Shown here: in pieces, positions 44,557 through 52,522 of the stretch
Position numbering within the stretch: the first letter of the stretch is position 1
Layout of the letters: each line of letters starts with the position of its first letter
From: Geodermatophilus nigrescens
GTDB lineage: Bacteria > Actinomycetota > Actinomycetes > Mycobacteriales > Geodermatophilaceae
Assembly (NCBI RefSeq): GCF_900129495.1
Contig: NZ_FQVX01000002.1
Span: forward strand, 992,001-1,056,000
Direction of reading: 5' to 3'
DNA: 64,000 nucleotides
Position numbers and translations under genes: made by a program
The notes under the pieces: model-generated
Told to the model about the DNA's origin: nothing
The model's database searches: none
Seen by the model: the letters and a program-made list of their open reading frames with translations, nothing else

Positions 44557-44603
44557 GCGCGGTCGTGCTCTGCCCACACCGGCGGGGCAGAGCACGACCG
44601 CGC
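44557..44603. repeat. Dispersed inverted repeat, copy 2
   Basis: 19-base perfect arms (44557-44575 and 44585-44603) with the shared core GGTCGTGCTCTGC and a nine-base loop. Position after CTGC is CC here, with matching GG on the other arm, whereas copies 3 and 5 have AC/GT: paired changes keep the stem. Confidence 0.9.
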
Positions 44604-44624
44604 TCAGGAGACATGTGTCCCGGA

Positions 44625-44670
44625 GCGGAGTCGTGCTCTGCACGCACAGGTGTGCAGAGCACGACTCCGC
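44625..44670. repeat. Dispersed inverted repeat, copy 3
   Basis: 19-base perfect arms (44625-44643 and 44652-44670) with core GTCGTGCTCTGC and an eight-base loop, 21 bases after copy 2. The flank GGA/TCC differs from the GCG/CGC flank of copy 2 but pairs perfectly. Confidence 0.9.
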
Positions 44671-44709
44671 CCGGGAGCACACCCGCCCCGCCAGGGAGGA
44701 TGGACCCCC

Positions 44710-45993
44710 GTGAGCACCGCCGTCGTCCCCGAGCTCGACCGCTTCCCCGCAGACGTGCGCGACGCCGTCGGCCGGCTCGCCGGGATCGCCGAGCGCACGC
44801 CGCTGCAGCGCAACGAGCGGCTGTCCGCGCTCACCGGCGCCGACGTGTGGCTCAAGCGCGAGGACCTGCAGGTCGGCCGCTCCTACAAGGTGCGCGGCGC
44901 CTACAACACGATCAGCCGCCTGGACGACGCCGCCCGCGCCGCCGGGGTGGTGTGCGCCAGCGCCGGCAACCACGGCCAGGGCGTGGCGTACGCCTGCCGG
45001 GCGCTCGGCGTCCGCGGGGCAGTGTTCGTCCCCGGCACCACCCCGCGGCAGAAGCGCGCCCGCATCCGCGCGCTCGGCGGTGACATGGTCGAGCTGGTCG
45101 TCGCCGGCGACACCTACGACGACGCCGCCGCGGCCGCGAAGGCCCGGGCCGCCGCCACCGGCGCCACGCTCGTCCCCGCGTTCGACGCCTGGCCGGTCGT
45201 GGTCGGTCAGGCGACGGTCGCCGTCGAGGTGCTCGAGCAGCTCGGCCGCGCCCCCGACGTCGTCGTCCTGCCCCTGGGTGGCGGCGGGCTGCTCGCCGGC
45301 TGTGGCACCTGGCTGCGGCAGGCGAGCCCCGCCACCCGGCTCGTCGGGGTGGAGCCCGCCGGCGCCGCCGGGATGGCCGCGGCGCTGGCGGCCGGGCATC
45401 CGGTCGAGCTGCCGACCATCGACACGTTCGTCGACGGCGCCGCCGTGCGCCGGGCCGGCGACGTCACCTTCCCGCTGGTCCGCGACTCCGGCGCCGAGCT
45501 CGTGGCCGTGCCCGAGGGCCAGGTCTGCACCGAGATGCTCGAGCTCTACCAGGTCGAGGGGATCATCGCCGAGCCCGCGGGCGCCCTGGCCACGGCGGCG
45601 CTGACCGGCGGCACCGTGCGGGTCGAGCCCGGGCAGACCGTCGTCTGCCTGCTGTCGGGCGGCAACAACGACGTCAGCCGGTACGCCGAGGTGGTCGAGC
45701 GGTCCCTGGTGCACCAGGGCCTCAAGCACTACTTCCTCGTCGAGTTCCCGCAGGAGCCGGGCGCGCTGCGCCGTTTCCTCGACGACGTCCTCGGCCCCGA
45801 CGACGACATCGTGCTGTTCGAGTACGTCAAGCGGGACAACCGCGAGACCGGCGCGGCGCTCACCGGCATCGAGCTCGGCAGCGCCGACAGCCTGCCCGGC
45901 CTGCTCGCGCGCACCGCGGCGAGCCCGCTGCGGATCCAGCACCTGGACCCGGACTCGCCGGCCTACCGTTACCTCGTCCGCGGCGGCGCCTGA
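44710..45993 (+). CDS. ilvA: Threonine dehydratase, biosynthetic type with C-terminal ACT-like domain
   Basis: 427 residues. The PLP Lys lies in VGRSYKVRGAYN; ASAGNHGQGVAYACRALG and the phosphate-binding loop LPLGGGGLLAG follow, and a Ser/Gly motif LLSGGNND closes the catalytic domain. The C-terminal 85 residues (KHYFLVEFPQEPGALRRFLD) form the IlvA-type regulatory region. It converts threonine to 2-oxobutanoate, the first step to isoleucine, with feedback control expected. GTG start with AGGGAGGA nine bases upstream. It ends three bases before the convergent phytochrome gene. Confidence 0.93.
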   Translation: MSTAVVPELDRFPADVRDAVGRLAGIAERTPLQRNERLSALTGADVWLKREDLQVGRSYKVRGAYNTISRLDDAARAAGVVCASAGNHGQGVAYACRALGVRGAVFVPGTTPRQKRARIRALGGDMVELVVAGDTYDDAAAAAKARAAATGATLVPAFDAWPVVVGQATVAVEVLEQLGRAPDVVVLPLGGGGLLAGCGTWLRQASPATRLVGVEPAGAAGMAAALAAGHPVELPTIDTFVDGAAVRRAGDVTFPLVRDSGAELVAVPEGQVCTEMLELYQVEGIIAEPAGALATAALTGGTVRVEPGQTVVCLLSGGNNDVSRYAEVVERSLVHQGLKHYFLVEFPQEPGALRRFLDDVLGPDDDIVLFEYVKRDNRETGAALTGIELGSADSLPGLLARTAASPLRIQHLDPDSPAYRYLVRGGA

Positions 45994-45996
45994 CCC

Positions 45997-48252
45997 TCAG
46001 ACGCGGGCCAGCCCGACCACGGTGACGTCGTCGGTGCCGGGCGGGTCGAGCGTGGCCACCACGGCGTCGACCACGTCCTGCGGCGTCCCCGCGCCGGCAG
46101 CCACCGCCTCCCGCACCGCCTCGATGCCCTCGGGCAGCGGCCGGCCGCGCCGCTCGACCAGGCCGTCGCTGTAGAGCAGCAGCCGGTCGCCGGCGTCCAG
46201 GCGCAGCGCCGTCTGCCCGTAGTCGGCGTCGTCGAGCAGGCCGAGGGCGGGACCGCGGCCGTCGGTGACCAGCCGCGCGCCGCCGCCGCCGGCGTGCACG
46301 GCCGGCAGGTGCCCGGCGTTGGCCAGCGCCAGCTCGCCGGTGGCGGGGTCGAGCTGGGCGACGACGGCGGTGGCCATCTCGCCCGGCAGCAGCGCGCCGA
46401 CCAGCCGGTTGAGCTCGGTGAGCGCCGCGGCCGGGCCCTCGTCGCGCAGCAGCGAGGCCCGCAGGGCGTGCCGCAGCTGCGCGGTCACCGCCGCCGCGGA
46501 CAGCCCGTGCCCGGCGACGTCGCCGAGGACTATCGCGAGCCGGCCGCTGGGCAGCGGCACGAGGTCGTACCAGTCGCCGCCGACGACGTCGGCTTCGCTG
46601 GGCCGGTACCGCGCGCCGAGCGCGACGCCGGGCACCTTCGGCAGCTCCTCGAGCAGCAGGGTGCGCTGCAGCGCCGCGGAGAGCCGGTCGTCCTCCCCGG
46701 CGCGGGCGAGCACGGCCTCGCCGAGGTGGGTGGCCAGCGCGCGGGCGGCGGCGACCTCGTGCTGGTGCCACGGGCGGGAGGTGCCGCGGACGGTCTCGGT
46801 CCAGCGGGCGAACGAGCGGCGCGGGGACAGCCGGCCCGCGGTCACCTTGGAGGTGCGCGGGTCGCCGCCCCAGGTGACCTCGCGCGGGGTCTCCGGCCGG
46901 AACCAGGCGAGGAAGTCGCCGCGCGCGCCGCCGACCTCGACGGCGAGCACGCCGCTGGCGTCGGCGGCGAGGTCGGCGGCGCCGGGCACGTCGCGGCCGA
47001 GGGCGTCGGTGACCCCGCCGGCGCGCAGCACCGCGGGTACGACCTCGGCGACCCGCTCAGCCGGCGGGGTCCTCCCGAGCAGGTGCAGCCGCCCGTCCAG
47101 GCGCACCGCGGCGCCGGCGGCGGGCAGCAGGTCGAGCACGGTGACCTCGCCGTCGACGAGCGCGGCGGCCGGGGTGCGCGGGCTGCGGCCGATCGCGCCG
47201 ACCAGGTCGGCCTCGCGCCGGGTGACGCCGACCGCGGCGTCGCGGTCGCCGGCCTCCACGGTGGTGTGCAGCAGCAGCGAGGCGGTGCGGCCGAGGAACT
47301 CCGCGGCGGTGCGGTCGGCGTAGGAGGGCCGGTGGGCGCCGCTGTAGGAGTGGCAGGCGATGAGCCCCCAGAGCCTCCCGCGGTCGAGAAGCGAGACCGA
47401 CATCGACGCGGTGACGCCCATGTTGGCCAGGTACTCCAGGTGCACCGGGGAGACGCTGCGCAACATCGCGCCGGAGAGGTCCAGCGGCCGGCCGGTGTCC
47501 GGCACCAGCGGCGGCTCGAGCGGGACGGGGGTGTAGGTGGCGTCGGGGATGAGCCGCATCCAGTTGGTCGCGTACAGGGCGCGGGCCTGGGCGGGGATGT
47601 CGCTGGCCGGGTAGTGCAGGCCGAGGAAGGGCTCGAGGTCGGGGCGCCGGTCCTCGGCGACCACCTCGCCGTTCCACTCGGCGTCGAAGCGGTAGACCAT
47701 CACCCGGTCGAAGCCGGTGAGCGCGCGCACCTCGCGGGCGAGGACGCCGGTGAGGCCCTCGAGCGACGTCGGTGCCGACAGCCGCTGCAGCACGGTCGGT
47801 AGCCGGCGGTGCCAGGCCGCGCCCGCCTGCTCGGCCCCGGCGACCGGCTCCCACTCGGTGACCAGCAGGTCGCCGCTGCGGGACAGGACCAGGTCGAGCT
47901 CCGCGCCGCCGGGTGCCACCCGCAGCGGGTCGGCCTCCGACAGGTCCGCGGCCAGCGCCGCGCGCAGCCGGTCGAGCTCGGCGGGAGCCAGCAGGTCGGC
48001 CAGCGTCCGCCCGGCGGGGTCGGTGCCGAGCACCTGCGCGGCGTTGGCCGAGGCGACGACGACCTCGAGGCCCGGCTCGGTGACCGCGAGCAGCGCGCCG
48101 TGCGGCTGGACCGCCCCCGGGACCGCGATCGGCTCCTCGGCGCAGCGGGCCAGCGCCTCGTCGTCGACCCGCCGTCGGACGGGGTCGGGAGCCGGGGACG
48201 GCGGCGGATCGGCCGGGGTCCCGGTCGGAGTGCCGGTCGGGGTGCTGGTCAT
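45997..48252 (-). CDS. Bacteriophytochrome (PAS-GAF-PHY) fused to a PP2C/SpoIIE phosphatase
   Basis: 751 residues. Cys37 in LARCAEEPIAVPGAVQPHG is at the biliverdin-attachment position of bacteriophytochromes; PAS about 40-125; GAF 145-310 with YPASDIPAQARALYATNW; PHY 320-500 with the tongue motif (LSPRRSFARWTETVRG). No histidine kinase follows. Instead residues 525-751 form a PP2C phosphatase with GGDWYDLVPL, LGDVAGHGLSAA, LLLYSDGLVERRG and TDDVTVVGL. It should be a red/far-red photosensor with serine phosphatase output. STAS and RsbW-like genes lie directly upstream. No heme oxygenase gene is in the window, so biliverdin supply must come from elsewhere. ATG at 48252; ribosome binding site weak. 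Confidence 0.9.
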   Translation of the reverse strand: MTSTPTGTPTGTPADPPPSPAPDPVRRRVDDEALARCAEEPIAVPGAVQPHGALLAVTEPGLEVVVASANAAQVLGTDPAGRTLADLLAPAELDRLRAALAADLSEADPLRVAPGGAELDLVLSRSGDLLVTEWEPVAGAEQAGAAWHRRLPTVLQRLSAPTSLEGLTGVLAREVRALTGFDRVMVYRFDAEWNGEVVAEDRRPDLEPFLGLHYPASDIPAQARALYATNWMRLIPDATYTPVPLEPPLVPDTGRPLDLSGAMLRSVSPVHLEYLANMGVTASMSVSLLDRGRLWGLIACHSYSGAHRPSYADRTAAEFLGRTASLLLHTTVEAGDRDAAVGVTRREADLVGAIGRSPRTPAAALVDGEVTVLDLLPAAGAAVRLDGRLHLLGRTPPAERVAEVVPAVLRAGGVTDALGRDVPGAADLAADASGVLAVEVGGARGDFLAWFRPETPREVTWGGDPRTSKVTAGRLSPRRSFARWTETVRGTSRPWHQHEVAAARALATHLGEAVLARAGEDDRLSAALQRTLLLEELPKVPGVALGARYRPSEADVVGGDWYDLVPLPSGRLAIVLGDVAGHGLSAAAVTAQLRHALRASLLRDEGPAAALTELNRLVGALLPGEMATAVVAQLDPATGELALANAGHLPAVHAGGGGARLVTDGRGPALGLLDDADYGQTALRLDAGDRLLLYSDGLVERRGRPLPEGIEAVREAVAAGAGTPQDVVDAVVATLDPPGTDDVTVVGLARV

Positions 48253-48263
48253 CGCGACCGACC

Positions 48264-48614
48264 CTACGACCCGACCTCCCCGCCGGTGAGGCCCGCGACC
48301 TCGACCACCGGGACGAGGCGGTGGAGCTCCAGCAGGTCGATGACCAGGCGGACCGGCTTGTTCTCCCGCGGGCAGACCACCTGGAGCGCGACGCCGGCCG
48401 CGGCGGACTGCTTCGCGGCGCGGGCCAGTTCGCGGGCGCCCGCGGAGTCCATGAACACGGTGTCGGTGAGGTCGATGACCAGCGACCGCGGCCGGGCGGC
48501 CAGCTCGGCGGCGACGCCCTCGGCCAGCCGGGGCACCGTCGCGATGTCGAGTTCTCCGCGTACCCTCAGCCCGGGCCGGCCGTTGACCGATGCTCGGTCG
48601 ACGGCGAACTGCAC
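48264..48614 (-). CDS. STAS-domain anti-sigma factor antagonist
   Basis: 116 residues with GELDIATVPRLAEGV and the phosphorylation loop TVFMDSAGARELA. By alignment with SpoIIAA (DSSG), the phospho-acceptor is the Ser directly after Asp and is present. It should bind and release a cognate anti-sigma kinase when unphosphorylated. GTG start with GGAGGAGGAG seven bases upstream. It lies 11 bases upstream of the phytochrome-phosphatase on the same strand, so phosphatase and substrate are probably cotranscribed. Confidence 0.9.
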   Translation of the reverse strand: MQFAVDRASVNGRPGLRVRGELDIATVPRLAEGVAAELAARPRSLVIDLTDTVFMDSAGARELARAAKQSAAAGVALQVVCPRENKPVRLVIDLLELHRLVPVVEVAGLTGGEVGS

Positions 48615-48683
48615 GATCGGGCTCCTCCTCCACGGGTGACGGACCGGAGGAGCGTAACCCGCTGTTGCAGAGAGGGGCCCGGC

Positions 48684-49124
48684 GTGGACATCTCGTTCAC
48701 CGTGACGTTGCCCGTCGACGTCGACAGCGTGCCGTTCATCCGCGGCCTGTGCCGCCAGGCGCTGGAGCACCTGAAGGTCGAGCGGCCGGTCGTCGAGGAG
48801 ACGACGCTGGCGCTCACCGAGGCGTGCGCGAACGTCGTCCGGCACGCCGGTGACCACGCCGGGTACGAGGTGTCGGTCGCGATCGACGACACCGTCTGCC
48901 GGATCACCGTGATCGACGACGGCTCCGGCTTCGACCGGGACGAGGCCGCGGCCCGGTCCTCGCTGACCGCGGCCGGCCTCGACGGCGACGGCGGCGCGGG
49001 CCTGCGGCTGATGCAGGCGCTGGTCGACTCGCTGGACTTCCGCCGCGACCCCGACGGTCGGCACCGGGTGAGCCTGGAGAAGCGGCTGTCCCGCCCGGCG
49101 CTGCGGCTGCTCGACCGGGGGTGA
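48684..49124 (+). CDS. RsbW-like anti-sigma factor / HATPase_c_2 kinase
   Basis: 146 residues. GHKL ATPase motifs are clear: N box TLALTEACANVVRHAG, G1 VIDDGSGFD, G2 GAGLRLMQALVD. Such proteins bind a sigma factor and phosphorylate STAS antagonists on Ser. It is divergent from the STAS gene with 69 bases between. No sigma factor gene is in the window, so its target is unknown. GTG start with GAGAGGGG upstream. Confidence 0.9.
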   Translation: MDISFTVTLPVDVDSVPFIRGLCRQALEHLKVERPVVEETTLALTEACANVVRHAGDHAGYEVSVAIDDTVCRITVIDDGSGFDRDEAAARSSLTAAGLDGDGGAGLRLMQALVDSLDFRRDPDGRHRVSLEKRLSRPALRLLDRG

Positions 49125-49127
49125 GCC

Positions 49128-49490
49128 TCAGGCGCGCGCCGGGAACCGGTCGATGTTCTGCTCGACCCAGGTGCGCAGCGCGGCCAGCGGCACGGTGGCG
49201 TCGCGGCCGAGGTCGGTGAGCGCGTACTCCACGTGCAGGGGGACGGCCGGGTAGACCGTCCGGTCGACCAGCCTGGCCTCCTCCAGCCGGCGCAGCACCG
49301 CGGTGAGCACCTTCGGGCTGATGCCCTGCAGCCGCTGCCGCACGGCGCCGAACCGGCGCGGCCCGTCCTCGAGGGCGCCGAGGGCCAGCGCGCTCCACTT
49401 GTCGGCCAGCAGGTCGAGCACCGACCGGCAGGGGCAGTTCGCCGCGTACACGTCCTTGGGCCCGCAGGTGGGCAGGTGCGCCGTCGTCAC
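49128..49490 (-). CDS. HxlR-family winged-helix regulator
   Basis: 120 residues. The HxlR pattern is CPCRSVLDLLADKWSALALG, followed by FGAVRQRLQGISPKVLTAVL and the wing with YPAVPLHVEYALTDLG. The N-terminal Cys residues (CGPKD, CPCR) are typical of redox- or electrophile-sensing HxlR proteins. GTG at 49490 has AGGGTGGGGG upstream. It is divergent from the quinone oxidoreductase and probably controls it. Confidence 0.9.
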   Translation of the reverse strand: MTTAHLPTCGPKDVYAANCPCRSVLDLLADKWSALALGALEDGPRRFGAVRQRLQGISPKVLTAVLRRLEEARLVDRTVYPAVPLHVEYALTDLGRDATVPLAALRTWVEQNIDRFPARA

Positions 49491-49507
49491 GGCCCCCACC
49501 CTGCCGT

Positions 49508-49544
49508 GGTTCCCCGGAGAAACCAAGCTCCCTTGCGGGAAACC
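49508..49544. promoter_or_regulatory. HxlR operator candidate in the divergent gap
   Basis: GGTTCCCCGGAGAAACC (49508-49524) is an imperfect palindrome (13 of 17), followed by a second GGGAAACC element at 49537-49544. Both sit between the two divergent starts. Confidence 0.35.
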
Positions 49545-49570
49545 GGTACCCCGCGCATAGCGTCGTCGGC

Positions 49571-50572
49571 ATGTCCCTCCCGTCCCGCATGCCCGCCGTC
49601 GCCTACTCCTCCCCCGGCTCCCCCGACGTGCTCACCGACGTCGAGCTCGACGTCCCCGCGCCCGGCCCGCACGACCTGCTCGTCGAGGTGCGGGCGGTCT
49701 CGGTGAACCCGGTCGACGTCAAGCTGCGCCGCGGCGCGGACCCGGGCGGGCAGCCGCGGGTGCTCGGCTTCGACGCGGCCGGCACGGTGGTCGCGGTGGG
49801 CGAGGCGGTGACCGCCTTCGCCGTCGGGGACGCCGTCTACCACGCGGGCTCCATCGCCCGGCCCGGCACGAACGCCCGCTACCACCTGGTCGACGAGCGG
49901 ATCGCCGGGCACGCGCCGGCGTCGCTGGACTGGGCGGAGGCGGCTGCGCTGCCGCTGACGACGATCACCGCCTGGGAGACGCTGTTCGAGCGCTGGGCGC
50001 TGACCCGGGAGAGCACGGGCACGCTGCTGGTGATGGGCGCGGCCGGCGGGGTCGGGTCGGTGCTCGTGCAGCTCGCCCGGCAGCTCACCGGGCTGACCGT
50101 GGTCGCCGCGGTGTCGCGGCCGGAGGCGGAGGAGTGGGTGCGCGGGCTCGGCGCGCACGAGGTCGTCGACCGCCGCGACCTGGTGGCCGAGGTGGCGCGG
50201 GTGGCGCCGGGCGGGGTGCGGTACGTGTTCAGCCCGTACTCGGCCGGGATGGTCGAGACCTTCGCGCGGGTGATGACGGTCGGCGGCTCGGTGGTGGCCA
50301 TCGACGAGCCCGAGGGCCTCGACACCCTGCCGCTCAAGGAGCGTAGCCAGGGCTGGCACTGGGAGTTCATGTTCAGCCGGCCGCTGCACGACCCGGAGAG
50401 CACCGCCCAGCGCGAGCTGCTCGACGAGGTGGCGCGGCTGGTCGACGCCGGGGTGCTGCGCACCACGCTGACCGCGCGGCTGTCGCCGGTCGACGCGGCG
50501 ACCCTGGCCGAGGCGCACCGGCGGGTCGAGTCGTCGTCGACGATCGGGAAGGTCGTCCTCACCGCCTCCTGA
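49571..50572 (+). CDS. Zinc-type alcohol dehydrogenase-like quinone oxidoreductase
   Basis: 333 residues of the medium-chain reductase superfamily. VRAVSVNPVDVKLRRG, LGFDAAGTVVAVGE and the cofactor loop MGAAGGVGSVLVQLARQL fit the zinc-independent subgroup, and the pattern with PHDLLVEV and HWEFMFSRP matches TIGR02817-type proteins. It probably reduces quinones or enones with NADPH. Divergent from the HxlR gene, a common arrangement for electrophile detoxification. Confidence 0.9.
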   Translation: MSLPSRMPAVAYSSPGSPDVLTDVELDVPAPGPHDLLVEVRAVSVNPVDVKLRRGADPGGQPRVLGFDAAGTVVAVGEAVTAFAVGDAVYHAGSIARPGTNARYHLVDERIAGHAPASLDWAEAAALPLTTITAWETLFERWALTRESTGTLLVMGAAGGVGSVLVQLARQLTGLTVVAAVSRPEAEEWVRGLGAHEVVDRRDLVAEVARVAPGGVRYVFSPYSAGMVETFARVMTVGGSVVAIDEPEGLDTLPLKERSQGWHWEFMFSRPLHDPESTAQRELLDEVARLVDAGVLRTTLTARLSPVDAATLAEAHRRVESSSTIGKVVLTAS

Positions 50573-50587
50573 CGTCCTCCCCGGGGA

Positions 50588-50650
50588 GGTCGTGCTCTGC
50601 CCCGTCCCCGTGGCCAGAGCAGGACCTGGCTCCGTGGGCAGGGCACGACC
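50588..50650. repeat. Dispersed inverted repeat, copy 4, degenerate compound form
   Basis: A left arm GGTCGTGCTCTGCCC (50588-50602) faces two possible right arms: proximal 50612-50626 (13 of 15 matches) and distal 50636-50650 (14 of 15). It lies between convergent genes, 15 bases after one stop and ten bases from the other. Confidence 0.8.
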
Positions 50651-50660
50651 CGGTCCCGGG

Positions 50661-51257
50661 CTACCTGTCCAGCGGGTTGGCGCGGGCGCGGTCGGCGAAG
50701 CCGGCCGCGGTGAACCGGCCGGCGAGGGAGTCGGGCTTGCGGCGGGCCTGGTCGGTGAAGCAGGCGACGAACTCGTCGATCAGGCCGAGCCGCGGGTACC
50801 CGGCGAGGACGGCGGCGCGCAGGTCGGCGGGCCACGCCTCCGGGTCGCGCCCGGAGATGTCGAGCCCGGTGGCGAGCTCCAGCAGGTGCCCCTCGGGGTC
50901 GGCCGCGACGTCGACCTCCGGCGCCATGTGCGCGACGACGATCTCCGCGACCCGGCGGCGGCGCTCCACCGGCCAGCCCGCGCCCGCGGCGAACACCCAC
51001 CCGACGGCGCCGCCGGCGTCCTCGAACGGCAGCGTCGCGCTGTCGAAGACCGGGGACAGGCCGAGGTCGTGCACCATCGCCGCGACGAACAGCAGCTCGT
51101 CGTCGAACGCGATGCCGTGCCGGCGGGCGTGGTCGGCGGCCCACAGGTAGCTGCGCAGGCAGTGGTTCACCAGCGCCGGCGAGGAGAACTCGGCGACCAC
51201 CTCCCGCGCGAGGCGGCAGGCGGGGGTGTCGGGCAACGCGGGGAGGGAGGAGGTCAC
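50661..51257 (-). CDS. HD-domain metal-dependent hydrolase
   Basis: 198 residues. The HD motif is in AAMVHDLGLSPVFD, with an upstream His in ALVNHCLRSYLWA and a later His in EIVVAHMAPEV completing the metal site. The pattern resembles cyanamide hydratase-like HD proteins rather than nucleotide cyclase phosphohydrolases, but substrate is unknown. The start is GTG at 51257. The 91 bases to the next gene hold nothing notable. Confidence 0.82.
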   Translation of the reverse strand: MTSSLPALPDTPACRLAREVVAEFSSPALVNHCLRSYLWAADHARRHGIAFDDELLFVAAMVHDLGLSPVFDSATLPFEDAGGAVGWVFAAGAGWPVERRRRVAEIVVAHMAPEVDVAADPEGHLLELATGLDISGRDPEAWPADLRAAVLAGYPRLGLIDEFVACFTDQARRKPDSLAGRFTAAGFADRARANPLDR

Positions 51258-51348
51258 GGCCGGCGAGTCTGCCGCCGGGCCGCGCCCTCCTCCCCCGCTG
51301 CCGCGCGCGGTGGCAGGACCGCTGCGGAGATCGGCAGGGACGGCGGCG

Positions 51349-52329
51349 TCAGGAGGCCTTCAGCGCCCGGACCCGCTCGATCAGCCCGCCGGCGCAGGCG
51401 TCGATGAAGCCGTCGGGGTCGGGGCCGACGTTCTGCAGCACCAGGTGGTCGAAGCCGGCGTCGACGTAGGGCTGCGCCTGCTGCACGTGCAGGTCGAGGT
51501 CGGGCCCGACGGAGAACTGGCCGCGGATGTCGTCCTCCTTCACCGTCTGGCTGGCGGCGTCGAAGTTGACCGGGTTGGGCAGCTCGCTCATGACCTTCCA
51601 GCCGGTGAGCGCCTAGCGGCTCTTCTCCAGGGCCTCCTGGATCGCGGCGTCCTCGGTCTCGGCCCAGGCCATCGGCACCTCGGCGTAGTGCGGGCCGGAG
51701 CCGCCGGCCTCGCGGAAGGCGCTGACGAGGTCCTCGCGCGGCTCGGTGGCGAACAGCCCGTCGCCGTACTCGGCGGCCAGCCGGGAGGCGTGCGGCCCGC
51801 CGCTGGCGACGGCGATGACCGGCAGCTGCTCGGGGAGGTCGAAGACGCGGGCGTCCTCGAGCTGCAGGTACTTGCCCTCGAAGGTCCGGTACCCGCCCTG
51901 CCAGAGCAGCTTGATGATCTGCAGCGCCTCGCGGAGCATCTCGTGCCGCACGTGCACGGCCGGCCAGCCGGTGCCGACGACGTGCTCGTTGAGCCGCTCC
52001 CCCGCGCCGATGCCGAGGGTGAACCGGCCGCCGGAGAGGATCTGCACCGTCGCCGCGGCCTGCGCGATGACGGCGGGGTGGTACCGAATGATCGGGCAGG
52101 TCACGCCGGTGACCAGGCCGATCCGCTCCGTCTTCGCGGCCATCGCGCCGAGCATCGACCAGGTGAACCCGCTGTGCCCCTGGGTGTCCAGCCACGGGTG
52201 GAAGTGGTCGCTCATCTCGACGAAGTCGAAGCCCGCCTCCTCGGCGCGGACCGTCTGGCGGACGACCTCCTCCGGCGGGAAGGCCTCGGTGGCGAGCTTC
52301 AGTCCGACCTGCATGACGTGCGTCCTCAC
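51349..52329 (-). pseudogene. F420-dependent LLM-class oxidoreductase interrupted by an in-frame TAG
   Basis: The frame from 52329 to 51349 encodes a TIGR03557-like LLM oxidoreductase (VGLKLATEAFPPEEVVRQT at the start; SGGRFTLGIGAGERLNEHVV; WQGGYRTFEGKYLQLEDARV) but has a TAG at 51615-51613 after EALEKSR. The reading frame resumes without any shift as ALTGWKVMSELPNPVNFD and runs to the normal end, total 326 codons. Family members usually have an aromatic residue, often Trp, near this point, so one TGG to TAG change explains it. The upstream fragment alone lacks about 85 residues of the barrel. Sequencing error, a recent pseudogene or readthrough remain possible. Confidence 0.8.
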
Positions 52330-52522
52330 TGCTGGATGTCCGGCGGTCGCAGCGGGGCTGCCCGTGGCGTGCGGAACGGAAACGGCACGCCGGGGTCCGC
52401 GACGCCGGGTCCGCGGGGCCGTCGCGGGGTAATCCGGTCGCGCCGCGCGAGCCGAGCGCGTTCACTGCACCGGCCCCACCGACCGCGGGGACCGGGCCCC
52501 GCACCGCAGAGACGAAAGGACC

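Noticed and set aside
44495..44709. CRISPR array in the helicase-ilvA gap
   Set aside because: The repeated units are inverted-repeat hairpins with differing flanks and no regular spacers, and no cas genes are near.
52330..52522. Operator or RNA element in the 193-base gap before rtcB
   Set aside because: Short GC palindromes are present but none exceeds what the base composition predicts, and no regulator is adjacent.
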